From RFPW01 sp040401595 (GTDB taxonomy: Bacteria > Pseudomonadota > Gammaproteobacteria > Burkholderiales > Burkholderiaceae_E): DNA of 64,000 nt. The position numbers and the translations under genes were made by a program. Below the pieces are notes generated by a model. It was not told the DNA's origin and did not search any database. It saw only the letters and a program-made list of their open reading frames with translations. Position 1 is the stretch's first letter; each line of letters begins with the position of its first letter. The stretch spans positions 1 to 64,000 of the forward strand of contig JBBAOE010000006.1 in assembly GCA_040401595.1 (NCBI GenBank). The letters are read 5' to 3'. Of this stretch, positions 28,962 through 37,622 are shown piece by piece.

Positions 28962-29638
28962 GCTTCGACCTTGCGCAGGAGAGCCTGCGCAGCGTCAATC
29001 AGCGCCTTCATGGTCCGGTTGAATCGCTCGCGGGGCGCCAGGTTGAGATTCACAACCCGGATGGCGCCCACAATATTGCGGTCGGTCTGAACGCCCCAGT
29101 GCAGGTGACGATTCACGGACACGCGGGCTATTACGCGGCCGGCATGAACCAGCTCGCCGATGTCCGCATCGAGGGCAGCGCCAGCACGGGTGTAGCTGAA
29201 AACATGATGAGCGGGCGCGTCCATGTTCAGGGGTTTGCCTCGAATGGGGCAGGTGCTTCCGCGCACGGCGGCTTACTCGTGATCGCGGGTGATGCAGGTC
29301 TGCGCTGCGGCATCTCACTCAAAGGCGGCGATATCGTCGTCGGCGGTTCCGTCGGCAGCTTTTCGGGTTTCATGGCGCAGGCGGGGCGCATGGTGATTTG
29401 CGGCAACGCCGGTCAGGCCCTGGGGGATTCCCTGTACGAGGCGGTGATTTATGTGCGCGGCACGATCGCATCGCTCGGTGCGGACGCTCAGATCGAGCCG
29501 ATGACCGACAGCGACCTGCAGACCGTGCGCGAACTGTTGATTCAGGCGGGCCTCGACCATGATCCGCGTGACTTCAAGCGGGTGGCCTCCGCTCGCTCGC
29601 TCTACCACTGGAATGCGAATGCGAACCAGGAATACTGA
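28949..29638 (+). CDS. glutamate synthase GXGXG-domain subunit (GlxC / MgsB-like)
   Basis: A 229-residue protein formed mainly by the right-handed beta-helix of the glutamate synthase C-terminal domain: repeated Gly-rich strands such as HGHAGYYAAGMN, GDAGLRCGISLKGGDIVVGG and GNAGQALGDSLYEAVIYVRG. It is a structural subunit expected to join the amidotransferase and the FMN subunit. It starts with GTG inside the end of the previous gene. In large glutamate synthases this domain is fused to the other two; here the three are separate. Confidence 0.87.
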   Translation: METLSFDLAQESLRSVNQRLHGPVESLAGRQVEIHNPDGAHNIAVGLNAPVQVTIHGHAGYYAAGMNQLADVRIEGSASTGVAENMMSGRVHVQGFASNGAGASAHGGLLVIAGDAGLRCGISLKGGDIVVGGSVGSFSGFMAQAGRMVICGNAGQALGDSLYEAVIYVRGTIASLGADAQIEPMTDSDLQTVRELLIQAGLDHDPRDFKRVASARSLYHWNANANQEY

Positions 29639-29690
29639 GCAGAAGATGCGCACCTGACGGAGTGGTGACCGCACAAGTCCCCTCCGCACC

Positions 29691-29730
29691 TTGGCGCGCA
29701 TTGGCCCGCATTGACACGAATTGGCACCCA
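29691..29730. repeat. 10-bp tandem repeat before the FMN subunit gene
   Basis: Four 10-bp units (TTGGCGCGCA, TTGGCCCGCA, TTGACACGAA, TTGGCACCCA) lie in the 117-base space between the GXGXG gene and the next start. The period is not a multiple of three, in keeping with a non-coding position. Confidence 0.7.
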
Positions 29731-29755
29731 TCCAACGGAACATCCGACGGCGAAC

Positions 29756-31114
29756 ATGACCACGACACCGACTCCTACTTCGCCCATGAATCACGGCGAA
29801 GAATCTGCGTCTTTCGACCGCAGCATCATCGACTACATCCATCGGGCCTCGAGCACCGGGCTCTATGAAATCCGGGGCCTGGGCGCCAAGCGCCGCGTCC
29901 CGCATTTCGATGATCTGCTGTTGTTGGCAGCCTCGCTCTCGCGCTATCCGCTCGAAGGGTATCGGGAGCGTTGCACGACGAAAACCGTCCTCGGCACCCG
30001 CTATGCGACTAAGCCGATTGAACTCGATATTCCGATCACGATCGCTGGGATGAGCTTTGGATCGCTCTCGGCCAACGTCAAACAGGCGATCGGTCAGGCG
30101 GCCTCCGAGATGGGGACCTCGACCACGACCGGGGACGGCGGGATGACCAACGAGGAGCGCAACGCTTCTAAAACCCTGGTGTATCAGTGCCTGCCTTCAC
30201 GCTATGGCTTCAACCCGGATGATCTGCGCCGGGCGGATGCGATCGAAATCGTCATTGGACAGGGGGCCAAACCCGGTGGTGGCGGCATGTTGCTGGGCCA
30301 GAAGGTTAATCCGCGTGTGGCCGCGATGCGCACGCTCCCCGAAGGCGTGGACCAGCGCTCGGCCTCGCGCCACCCGGACTGGACCGGGCCCGATGATTTG
30401 GCGATCAAGATTCGCGAATACCGGGAGATGACCGACTGGGAAAAACCGATCTACGTCAAGGTCGGTGCGACCCGGGTGTTCAACGACGTCAAACTCGCGG
30501 TCCATGCCGGCGCCGATGTCGTCGTGGTCGACGGGATGCAGGGCGGTACCGCTGCGACCCAGACCTGTTTTATCGAACATGTCGGGATCCCGACCCTGGC
30601 GGCGGTGCGTCAGGCGGTGGCCGCGCTCGAAGACCTCGACATGATCGGTAAGGTGCAACTCATCGTCTCGGGCGGAATCCGTACCGGTGCCGATGTGGCG
30701 AAAGCGATCGCCATGGGTGCCGATGCGGTGTCGATCGGGCAAGGCACCTTGATGGCGCTCGGGTGCAATCGCGATGTCTGGTTTCAGGATGGCCGCCCAG
30801 TCGATGCGCGCGCCGACTATGCAGCGCTCGGCGCGACGCCGGGTACCTGTCATCATTGCCATACTGGCCGTTGCCCGGTGGGCATCACGACACAGGATGC
30901 GGTGCTCGAGCAACGCCTGCAACCCGCCTGGGGCGCTCAGCATCTGCGCAATTACCTCAAGACCCTGACCATGGAACTGACCACACTGGCGCGTGCCTGT
31001 GGCAAGCAGGATGTTCATCACCTGGAGCGCGAGGATCTGGTCGCACTCACCGTGGAGGCCGCCGCGATGGCCCAGGTGCCACTGGCTGGGACCAACTGGA
31101 TCCCAGGTCGCTGA
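29756..31114 (+). CDS. glutamate synthase FMN/Fe-S subunit (GlxD / MgsC-like)
   Basis: A 452-residue protein with the glutamate synthase central barrel. ITIAGMSFGSLS begins the FMN domain, GQGAKPGGGGMLLGQKV and VVVDGMQGGTAATQ bind substrate and FMN, and LIVSGGIRTGADVAKA is the phosphate site. CHHCHTGRCPVGI provides the cysteines of the Fe-S cluster. It forms a complete three-part enzyme with the two preceding genes, either a specialised glutamate synthase or N-methylglutamate synthase. The ATG at 29756 is chosen; an upstream TTG (29711) lies in the repeat and is unlikely. Confidence 0.9.
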   Translation: MTTTPTPTSPMNHGEESASFDRSIIDYIHRASSTGLYEIRGLGAKRRVPHFDDLLLLAASLSRYPLEGYRERCTTKTVLGTRYATKPIELDIPITIAGMSFGSLSANVKQAIGQAASEMGTSTTTGDGGMTNEERNASKTLVYQCLPSRYGFNPDDLRRADAIEIVIGQGAKPGGGGMLLGQKVNPRVAAMRTLPEGVDQRSASRHPDWTGPDDLAIKIREYREMTDWEKPIYVKVGATRVFNDVKLAVHAGADVVVVDGMQGGTAATQTCFIEHVGIPTLAAVRQAVAALEDLDMIGKVQLIVSGGIRTGADVAKAIAMGADAVSIGQGTLMALGCNRDVWFQDGRPVDARADYAALGATPGTCHHCHTGRCPVGITTQDAVLEQRLQPAWGAQHLRNYLKTLTMELTTLARACGKQDVHHLEREDLVALTVEAAAMAQVPLAGTNWIPGR

Positions 31115-31196
31115 CGGCGCCCTGATGTTGGGTCGCGCACTGTTCGCTCATCCACTCGATCGGTCGAACCGTCGCGGATGACCCAGGCGTCTCGGG

Positions 31197-31694
31197 TCAG
31201 GGAAGCTCGGTATCGGATTGCGGCGGATGGTTCGATCTGAACCGTTGCATGGCGGATTCCGAGCGGCGCCCGATCGGCTCGAGGCGCCCGGCTTTGCCTA
31301 GCCCGAACGGCGGCATGTTGTTATAAATATTTTCATAGGAATCGGGCTTTATAACATACGTCTCGTGCCAGATACCGACCGATCCATCCGAACCGACTGC
31401 GCGATTGAAGGCTCGCCACGCCGGCAGATGCTCGGCATCCTTGCTTTTGGCGTAGGCGATCAATTGATCTTTCGAGCGCCAGTACTGCACCAGGATGATG
31501 GTTCGGGACAGCCACATTTCGTGGTGTAGCAGTCCCATCTGGGGCTGGCTGTAAAGCTCGCGCAACATGCGTCCCATCGCCAGAACCACGGGCACCCAGC
31601 GGTGTACTTTCCAGAGGGCGTTGATGCGCATGCCGATCAGGAAAACGACAAAATCGCCGTCGACCGAGGCGGTCATCCGAGCGTGGTGGATCAT
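31197..31694 (-). CDS. DUF4188-like protein
   Basis: A 165-residue protein with the pattern of the DUF4188 / monooxygenase-like dimeric alpha-beta barrel family ([61 protein letters not shown]). Relatives are annotated only loosely, some near aldoxime-type enzymes. Its ATG overlaps the mobA stop by 4 bases, so it is translated with mobA, although a link to cofactor synthesis is not evident. Confidence 0.75.
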   Translation of the reverse strand: MIHHARMTASVDGDFVVFLIGMRINALWKVHRWVPVVLAMGRMLRELYSQPQMGLLHHEMWLSRTIILVQYWRSKDQLIAYAKSKDAEHLPAWRAFNRAVGSDGSVGIWHETYVIKPDSYENIYNNMPPFGLGKAGRLEPIGRRSESAMQRFRSNHPPQSDTELP

Positions 31695-32296
31695 CCTTGC
31701 AAGGCCTGCAGTTCGCCCAGGGTGTTGGCGTTGACAAAGGCGCTGGCGTCATCGAACACGATGGAGGCGCAGCGATGCTGAGCGGTCCAGCGATCGATCT
31801 TGCGCTCGCCACGGTGCAGGTAGCTGACCAGACTTTCGAGGAGGTCCGTCTGGATCAGGCAGAACACGGGCTGAACCTGAACCGATCCGTCTGCCTCCCG
31901 GGTGGCCGCCATTGCGATTTCAGCGTCCTGCGCGATCAGGCCTTCGGCCAGCCGCGACACCAGATCGGCCGGAAACTGGGGCGAATCGCAGGGTACGGTC
32001 GCAAGATACGGCGTTTCACAATGCTCCATCCCGACCAGGATTCCCGCCAGGGGCCCCGGATAGTCACTCATGGCATCGGGCCAGACCGGAACCCCCATCG
32101 ATTCGTAAGCCGCGAGGTTGCGGTTCGCATTGATCAGCACCTGACCGACCTGCGGTGAGAGTCGCAACAGCGCGTGCAGGGCCAGGGGCATCCCGTGATG
32201 GTTCTGCAGTCCTTTGTCGACACCGCCCATACGACGGCCTTGTCCGCCGGCCAGAACCAATCCGGTGATCTCATCGGGAGAAATGGTCGCACGCAT
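31691..32296 (-). CDS. mobA: molybdenum cofactor guanylyltransferase
   Basis: A 201-residue enzyme that adds GMP to molybdopterin to form the MGD cofactor used by formate dehydrogenase and related enzymes. The nucleotide-binding N-terminus is [20 protein letters not shown], followed by [14 protein letters not shown] and [10 protein letters not shown]. Length is normal. The ATG at 32296 is preferred to a TTG one codon upstream. It lies at the downstream end of the formate dehydrogenase accessory genes, matching its cofactor role. Confidence 0.94.
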   Translation of the reverse strand: MRATISPDEITGLVLAGGQGRRMGGVDKGLQNHHGMPLALHALLRLSPQVGQVLINANRNLAAYESMGVPVWPDAMSDYPGPLAGILVGMEHCETPYLATVPCDSPQFPADLVSRLAEGLIAQDAEIAMAATREADGSVQVQPVFCLIQTDLLESLVSYLHRGERKIDRWTAQHRCASIVFDDASAFVNANTLGELQALQG

Positions 32297-32342
32297 CAAA
32301 TGGGGCCCTGAATAGAGATTGGGTTCTGAATCGCAGGACGGT

Positions 32343-32996
32343 TCAATTTTCCAGCAGGTCGAAGGCTTGCGTCTCGACCTGCATGAAGGCGGCGGTTAGC
32401 GCAGCGACGGCTTTCCAGGCCTGCGCCCGCGGATGGGCCGAAACCGTATCACAGAGTTTCTCGACCCAGGTCTGCAAGTGCGTGCGGAAAAAACGGCGCT
32501 GCTGCTCGAGATTGCAGACCGCCATGTCATCGCCAGCAATCAGGTAGCGCATGACTTCAAAGCCATAGGCCACGTGGTCTTCGGTTTCTGCGCGTTGCCG
32601 ATCGCGTGACAGGCCCAGCGCCATCAGGTCGGTGCGCAGTGCCGCGAGCGGCTTTTCATTGAGAAATCCGCTCAAATAAAATGACCCGTAGAGAAAGATT
32701 TCCGGTTTGCCCACGCCCTGGAACAAGGCGTCATGCTCCTGGGCCAGGGTGACCGGGGTCGCTGCTCGCATCCCCTCCAGCAGGGTGTGCCAGGGCTCGT
32801 CCAGGTAGCCGCCAGCGGGTTCTGGGTCGGAGTCCTTGGCTTGGAACTGCGCCAGAAGAGTCGCGTCGGGCGCGCTCAGCCAGAGTTGCGCGAGCAGGCC
32901 ATACAGCTCGGCGCGCGCGAGCTCTTCCCCATCATTTGGGCTCTCAAAGGCGACGGTCGCAGTGCTGCCAGTGGCCTTGGGTGTTGCAGCATTCAT
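32343..32996 (-). CDS. TorD-family chaperone, formate dehydrogenase-associated
   Basis: A 217-residue all-helical cytoplasmic chaperone of the TorD/DmsD type, which protects the Tat-exported catalytic subunit until cofactor insertion. Seen are [14 protein letters not shown], the family block [19 protein letters not shown], and [18 protein letters not shown]. It starts 12 bases after the multi-cluster ferredoxin gene. Its likely client is FdhA or FdhX encoded in the divergent operon. Confidence 0.9.
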   Translation of the reverse strand: MNAATPKATGSTATVAFESPNDGEELARAELYGLLAQLWLSAPDATLLAQFQAKDSDPEPAGGYLDEPWHTLLEGMRAATPVTLAQEHDALFQGVGKPEIFLYGSFYLSGFLNEKPLAALRTDLMALGLSRDRQRAETEDHVAYGFEVMRYLIAGDDMAVCNLEQQRRFFRTHLQTWVEKLCDTVSAHPRAQAWKAVAALTAAFMQVETQAFDLLEN

Positions 32997-33008
32997 GGTC
33001 GGAGCCCC

Positions 33009-35276
33009 TTAGAGATCGGTAATGCGGACTTCATTGGGATTGCTGTACAGGTCGACGACCCGACAGTCGTTGCACATTTTGATTCGATCAGCCGCGGCAC
33101 CCTGGAATGCGGCATGGCCGCTGAGTTTTTCCACAATCGACTGAATCGCTTGCAAGGTTCCAAACGGCTTGCTACAACGGATACAGCGCCAAGGCTCTGC
33201 GCGGTTGAGCACCCGCGGGGCCTTGCGGGCGCGGCCCTCATCAGCCAGCAGGAGTCTTGGCTGGAGCGTGATCGCCTGCTCTGGACAGGTGGTTTTGCAC
33301 AGACCGCATTGCACACAATTTTTTTCAATGAAGCGCAGTTCCGGATGCTCTGGGTTGTCCAGCAACGCACCTTCGGGACAGGCTCCAACGCAGCTCAGGC
33401 ACATCGTGCAGCGACTCGCGTTGACGTTGATGCTGCCAAACGGGGAACCCGCCTCGGGCAGTGCGATTTCGTCCGGTAGCGTGCCGGACGGGGGGTTGCG
33501 CGAATCCCGGTTGGCGGGTTTCAAGGGCGAAAGATCCGTCAGGTGATCGAGCGCCATCTCGAGCGTGGTGCGCTTGTCGGGCTGGACCGCAAAACTGGCC
33601 GCACGGTCGACGGTGCTGGCTGGGGCTTGGCGCAGTGCGGCATCGAGGCTCCCGGGATCGTTACTCGCGCCGGCATCGATCAGTTGAATCGGATCACCGC
33701 GATAACCGAGGCCTTGCAGGATGGCCTGAGCGACTTCGATCTGAAGGCCGAGCGCCTGACGGTAGGACGGCGCCTCCTCGTCGGTGATCAGGATCCAGAC
33801 CTGACTCGCGCCCAGCGCGATGGCGGCGAGCCAGAGATCGATGCCGACGCTCGCGGTATGCCAGACCGGAAGAGGAAGAACCCGGGCCGGGATACCCTGA
33901 ATGTGGCGATCACTGCGCGCGGCGCGCCCCAAGGCTTCGATCCGCTCGTTGCCCTGGCCCCCGCTATGAAGTAAGAGGGCCGCATCCCGGCCACCCGCGT
34001 TGGCATAGGTCTGGAGCAGGGTGCGGATGCGCCGCCCCAGATCGCCCGGCCCTGGGTAAGCAAAGGACATGGCGCCGCTTGGGCAGACGGTGCTGCAGGC
34101 GCCACAGCCGACGCAGAGGTAGGGTTCGACGATGACGCCGCCTGCGCCTTGGGCTTCGATTCGCGTCTTCCCCTTACGTGAGGCATCACTGCGGATTGCC
34201 TGGGCTGAGCACACATCGATGCAGGCGGTGCAGCCGACTTGTTCATTTCGGCTATGGGCGCAAAGTTTTTGCTGGTAGCTGAAGAATTTCGGCTTTTCAA
34301 ATTCGCCGGTCTGTTCCCGCAGGGCAAGGACCGCGTCCATCAGACTTGCGTCGTCAGATCCTGGGCGGTAATACCCTTGTGGTGGCTGATGGAGCGCAAG
34401 AGCCGGCGTCTGTCCCAGATCGAGCACCAGATCGAACGATTCTTCGGTGGTTTGGGGCTCGCGAGCGAAATCGATCGCGCCCGCCGCATCACAGACCCGA
34501 ACGCAAGCACGGTGGTTCTGGCAGGCCGCCAGATTGACCCGGTAATCGAAGCCAATGGCCCCCTCGGGGCAAGCCTCGATGCAGGCATTGCAGCGAGTGC
34601 AAAGCTCCAGATCGATCGGGTTGTCGGCGACCCAGCTTGCGGTGAAGTTGCCCAGCCAACCCGTCAGGCTCGTTATCCGCCCATGGCGAATCACCTGATC
34701 ATGGTCAGGCGCCAGAGCGCCACCGGGGCGATCGATCAGGATGCTGATATCGAGCTTGTCGGCCAGCATCTTGGCGGCACGACGGGTGGCCTGCGCACTC
34801 CCAATGATCAGGCAGCGACCACCCGAGCGGTAGGTCACCGTGGGCACGGCTGGCGGGGCCGGCAATTGGGCCGCCGCGATCAGGGCGGCGATTTTCGGGG
34901 TCACGGCCAGTTCCGCTGGGCGTGCCATGAACCCGCCCAGTCCGCGGCCCTGCGGGGTAGCACGCGACCAGCCCGCGGTTTCGCGAATATTGACGAAGCG
35001 GATCGAGCGCTCGGTGACGCTGGCCGAGCCTTCGGTCTGCGCGTTCAGTTCCAGAAAAAGCGTCTGCTCCTGGGTGCAGGCCACGAGCAGTTCTTCGCCC
35101 TGGTGTCCGGTTTCTTTGGCCGCGCGCTGGAACGCGCCCGCTTCGCGCCGACAAAGCAAGGTGTGGACAGTTTCCAGCCCTTCAGGACTTGCCCCCGGGG
35201 TCTTTGACAACGCCTGGCGCAGCGCCGGTGCATCGATCGACATCGTCCGGTTGCAGTCGCAAATCAGCGTTTTCAT
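33009..35276 (-). CDS. large multi-cluster 4Fe-4S ferredoxin-like protein
   Basis: A 755-residue protein with at least six ferredoxin-type Cys motifs: CTRCNACIEACPEGA at about 226, a variant CQNHRACVRVC just after it, CTACIDVC before CVGCGACSTVCPSGA at about 388, CTMCLSCVGACPEGA at about 623 and CVQCGLCKTTCPEQA at about 654. Two extra Cys pairs (CIRCSK, CNDCRV) lie near the C-terminus. No signal peptide or membrane segment is seen, so it is cytoplasmic. Homologues accompany betaproteobacterial formate dehydrogenase loci, but a role in maturation or electron transfer is unproven. The start at 35276 (MKTLICDCNRTM) is family-like and overlaps the previous gene by 95 bases. Confidence 0.85.
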   Translation of the reverse strand: MKTLICDCNRTMSIDAPALRQALSKTPGASPEGLETVHTLLCRREAGAFQRAAKETGHQGEELLVACTQEQTLFLELNAQTEGSASVTERSIRFVNIRETAGWSRATPQGRGLGGFMARPAELAVTPKIAALIAAAQLPAPPAVPTVTYRSGGRCLIIGSAQATRRAAKMLADKLDISILIDRPGGALAPDHDQVIRHGRITSLTGWLGNFTASWVADNPIDLELCTRCNACIEACPEGAIGFDYRVNLAACQNHRACVRVCDAAGAIDFAREPQTTEESFDLVLDLGQTPALALHQPPQGYYRPGSDDASLMDAVLALREQTGEFEKPKFFSYQQKLCAHSRNEQVGCTACIDVCSAQAIRSDASRKGKTRIEAQGAGGVIVEPYLCVGCGACSTVCPSGAMSFAYPGPGDLGRRIRTLLQTYANAGGRDAALLLHSGGQGNERIEALGRAARSDRHIQGIPARVLPLPVWHTASVGIDLWLAAIALGASQVWILITDEEAPSYRQALGLQIEVAQAILQGLGYRGDPIQLIDAGASNDPGSLDAALRQAPASTVDRAASFAVQPDKRTTLEMALDHLTDLSPLKPANRDSRNPPSGTLPDEIALPEAGSPFGSINVNASRCTMCLSCVGACPEGALLDNPEHPELRFIEKNCVQCGLCKTTCPEQAITLQPRLLLADEGRARKAPRVLNRAEPWRCIRCSKPFGTLQAIQSIVEKLSGHAAFQGAAADRIKMCNDCRVVDLYSNPNEVRITDL

Positions 35277-36084
35277 CGAGTGGTCCCGTCGGTTCAGGGG
35301 GAGGTGTGGTGGGTTGAGCCGGCGGAACCTGTTCCGCATGGGCTGCGGGTGCTACCGGGCTCAATGGGGCTGGGGCGCTCACGCCGGGTTCGTCATCAAA
35401 GAGGCGCAGGAAATGGGACTGTGCCATCTGGCGCAACATGCCCGGTGGTAGCGGGTCCGGCTTGCCGTAGTCGTCGATATACGTATCAAGACCATCCATG
35501 AGGTTGAAGTGCGGGTCTGAAAACAGGGTTTTCAGCGCCGCGTTCTTGACCGCCGGGTCCACACCGGGACGCACGAAGCGGCCAAAGTCCGATTGCGGTG
35601 TCAGCCGGGAGACGTCTTCCAGCGTCGGTGCCGGTGGCTCGATCGACGGGCTGGCTTGAATCGATTGGTCGTCGGAATCGCTGGTTGCGCCGCAGCCGCG
35701 CTCGACGGGGGTCGGCGGGAGGCCGACTGGCGTGACAGCGCGCTGGGCCAGATCGGTGTCGAGATCGGTGTCGAGATTAGGGGCCGAATTCAGGGCCAAA
35801 TGCGGGGCCGAAGTTGGGGCCGAACTCGGGGGCTGGACGCCTGCCCGAACGGGCACCCCCAGAGCCTGCGACTTGCGACGCGACCAGCGCGACAGAAACC
35901 CTCCCTGCGAGTCTTCCTGCGAACTCCGTGGCACGGCTCCCAGCACGGCCCCCGGCTCGGTCCCTGGTGCAGCCAAGCCCGATGCTGCTGGCGTACTTTG
36001 GCGCGCCCCAGTGAGCGCCGCTGCCCCGGACGCAGGGGCGGCATCGGTGGGTGTCTGGGTATTGGCCGGGCGCTGGGCGCTCAT
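35182..36084 (-). CDS. DUF3306 protein
   Basis: A 300-residue protein of unknown function found with formate dehydrogenase genes. The recognisable parts are FLSRWSRRK at about 65 and the core LTPQSDFGRFVRPGVD, then NLMDGLDTYIDDYG. Both ends are Pro/Ala-rich and probably disordered, and the section between residues 80 and 115 is encoded by 12-bp repeats. It overlaps DUF3305 by 4 bases (ATGA) upstream and the ferredoxin gene by 95 bases downstream. Confidence 0.83.
   Translation of the reverse strand: MSAQRPANTQTPTDAAPASGAAALTGARQSTPAASGLAAPGTEPGAVLGAVPRSSQEDSQGGFLSRWSRRKSQALGVPVRAGVQPPSSAPTSAPHLALNSAPNLDTDLDTDLAQRAVTPVGLPPTPVERGCGATSDSDDQSIQASPSIEPPAPTLEDVSRLTPQSDFGRFVRPGVDPAVKNAALKTLFSDPHFNLMDGLDTYIDDYGKPDPLPPGMLRQMAQSHFLRLFDDEPGVSAPAPLSPVAPAAHAEQVPPAQPTTPPPEPTGPLDENADLRLQPDDVDRCTGAAPGVVKDPGGKS
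35751..35827. repeat. two adjacent 12-bp tandem repeats in the DUF3306 gene
   Basis: Two copies of GATCGGTGTCGA (35751-35774) and four related units around GGGGCCGAANTC (35780-35827) lie in frame. On the coding strand they give Asp-Thr/Leu repeats and Ala-Pro repeats in the linker of the DUF3306 protein. Confidence 0.88.
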
Positions 36085-36560
36085 CGCTGATCGGGTGACC
36101 GAAAGGAGGCTGGGCGGCGTCGCTGCTTGGGTTCGGGACGGTAATGCTCGTCGGTGAACGCTTGCAGCCAGGCGACCAATGCTTCCGGGAGCGGCAGGTT
36201 ATCGACGCGCTCTTGAGCGTCGAGCAGGCGCCCGGCCTCGTGATACGAGAGGGTGACCAGTTCGGGCCACGACCGTGCGGGGTCTTCCTCGTCGATACGC
36301 CACATCACAAACCAGACCGGCGCCCCCGAACTGAGGTTGAGGTAATAGCCCTCGGCTTCGTCGCGATGCAAGGTCACGGTCAGACCCGGATGCAGGAAAC
36401 GCGCGGACTTACCATCGTCCCGAAGTAAGCGGGGCGCGTCGCCAAAGTGTCCTTCGTCCGGTGCGACTTCCACGATCCGGTGGCCCCAAGCCTCCCACTG
36501 GCTCGGTTGAACCATCCGGTCAATAAGGACAGCGACGCGCAACGCGGGTTTTTCAATCAC
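36081..36560 (-). CDS. DUF3305 protein
   Basis: A protein of about 159 residues whose conserved part begins with ALRVAVLIDRMVQPSQWEAWGHR, the start of DUF3305, a family of unknown function seen beside DUF3306 in formate dehydrogenase loci. GYYLNLSSGAPVWFVMWRI and VTLSYHEAGRLLDAQERV complete it. The open frame extends to 36755 but would run into the opposite-strand GDT1 gene, so the GTG at 36560 is preferred; this start has no visible ribosome site. The C-terminal tail is basic. Confidence 0.78.
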   Translation of the reverse strand: MIEKPALRVAVLIDRMVQPSQWEAWGHRIVEVAPDEGHFGDAPRLLRDDGKSARFLHPGLTVTLHRDEAEGYYLNLSSGAPVWFVMWRIDEEDPARSWPELVTLSYHEAGRLLDAQERVDNLPLPEALVAWLQAFTDEHYRPEPKQRRRPASFRSPDQR

Positions 36561-36612
36561 GGGAGGGTTCGGGTCGGGCGGCCCAGGTCGGGATGCCGAG
36601 CATAATCCAAGG

Positions 36613-37176
36613 ATGGAATCCTTGTTCGTGTCGGCCGGCGTGGTCGCGCTGGCTGAAATGGGCGACAAAACGCAGTTGCTCGCATTCTTGCTCGCCGCGC
36701 GATTCAAGAAACCGCTGCCCATCGTTGCCGGCATTTTGATCGCGACCTTAATCAATCACGGCTTAGCGGGTGCGCTGGGGGCCTGGATCACTGCGACGCT
36801 CAGTCCGGACATTCTGCGCTGGGTTCTCGGGATTTCCCTGATTGGGATGGCGGTGTGGACGCTGATTCCGGACAAGATTGAAGAAGAAGAGACCCAGATG
36901 GCCACGCGATTTGGCGTCTTCGGTGCTACGCTCGTGACGTTCTTTCTGGCCGAAATGGGCGACAAAACCCAGGTCGCGACGATTGCCCTCGCTGCACACT
37001 ACGCCAACGCGCTTTATGTTGTGCTGGGCACGACGCTCGGCATGCTGATCGCGGATGTGCCGGCCGTTTTTTTCGGTACCCGGTTTGCGAGTCGGATTCC
37101 CATGCATTGGGTTCATCGGAGCGCTGCGGCGATTTTCCTCTTGCTGGGTCTGGCAACGCTGTTGGTCCAACGCTGA
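36613..37176 (+). CDS. TMEM165/GDT1 family cation transporter
   Basis: A 187-residue inner-membrane protein with six predicted hydrophobic segments in two halves. Each half carries the family signature EMGDKTQ (near residues 15 and 113), the two acidic sites that bind the metal. Bacterial members export manganese or exchange Ca/Mn for protons. It is divergent from the DUF3305 gene and lies just before fdhX, so it may be a neighbour only, or may serve metal balance when formate dehydrogenase is made (inference). Confidence 0.92.
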   Translation: MESLFVSAGVVALAEMGDKTQLLAFLLAARFKKPLPIVAGILIATLINHGLAGALGAWITATLSPDILRWVLGISLIGMAVWTLIPDKIEEEETQMATRFGVFGATLVTFFLAEMGDKTQVATIALAAHYANALYVVLGTTLGMLIADVPAVFFGTRFASRIPMHWVHRSAAAIFLLLGLATLLVQR

Positions 37177-37318
37177 GGGCTCCAGCACCACTCATTCTTT
37201 GACCCGAAGTCAGCAATCTAGGTTTTAATACCGTCAATCTGAAATGTAGCAGGATGTTGTCGGCGTCATGTCGCGCCAGTGTGCACCCGCCTCACGCCGT
37301 TCTGTTCTGGAGACCTCC

Positions 37319-37540
37319 ATGCCGCAATCTGAAGCAACTCCATCTGCGCAGTTGGCCGCTCGCCGTTCCCTGTTTGCCGGTGCTGCTGGCGTGGGCGCGC
37401 TCGCCGCAGCGGCGGTTGTCCTGCCGCAGACGCCCAAACCAGCTGCGGTCTCGGTTGCCAATGATCGGTCGCCGGATCCGGATGGCGGTTATCAACTGAC
37501 GCCGCATGTACTGCGCTACTACCAGACAGCCAAAGTCTAA
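37319..37540 (+). CDS. formate dehydrogenase Tat-targeting small protein (FdhX-like)
   Basis: A 73-residue protein with a twin-arginine signal (LAARRSLFAGAAGVGALAAAAV) and a short tail DPDGGYQLTPHVLRYYQTAKV. This matches the small Tat-target proteins found just before formate dehydrogenase alpha genes; their function is unknown. The start at 37319 has GGAG upstream. The upstream frame to 37268 is possible but lacks such a site. Confidence 0.88.
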   Translation: MPQSEATPSAQLAARRSLFAGAAGVGALAAAAVVLPQTPKPAAVSVANDRSPDPDGGYQLTPHVLRYYQTAKV

Positions 37541-37622
37541 TGGCTAAGGTCTGAGGTGCGGCGAAGGCCCCGCCCAAGACGCCTAGAAAACGCGTAGAAA
37601 TCGTACCGACCCGGGAGCCCCC

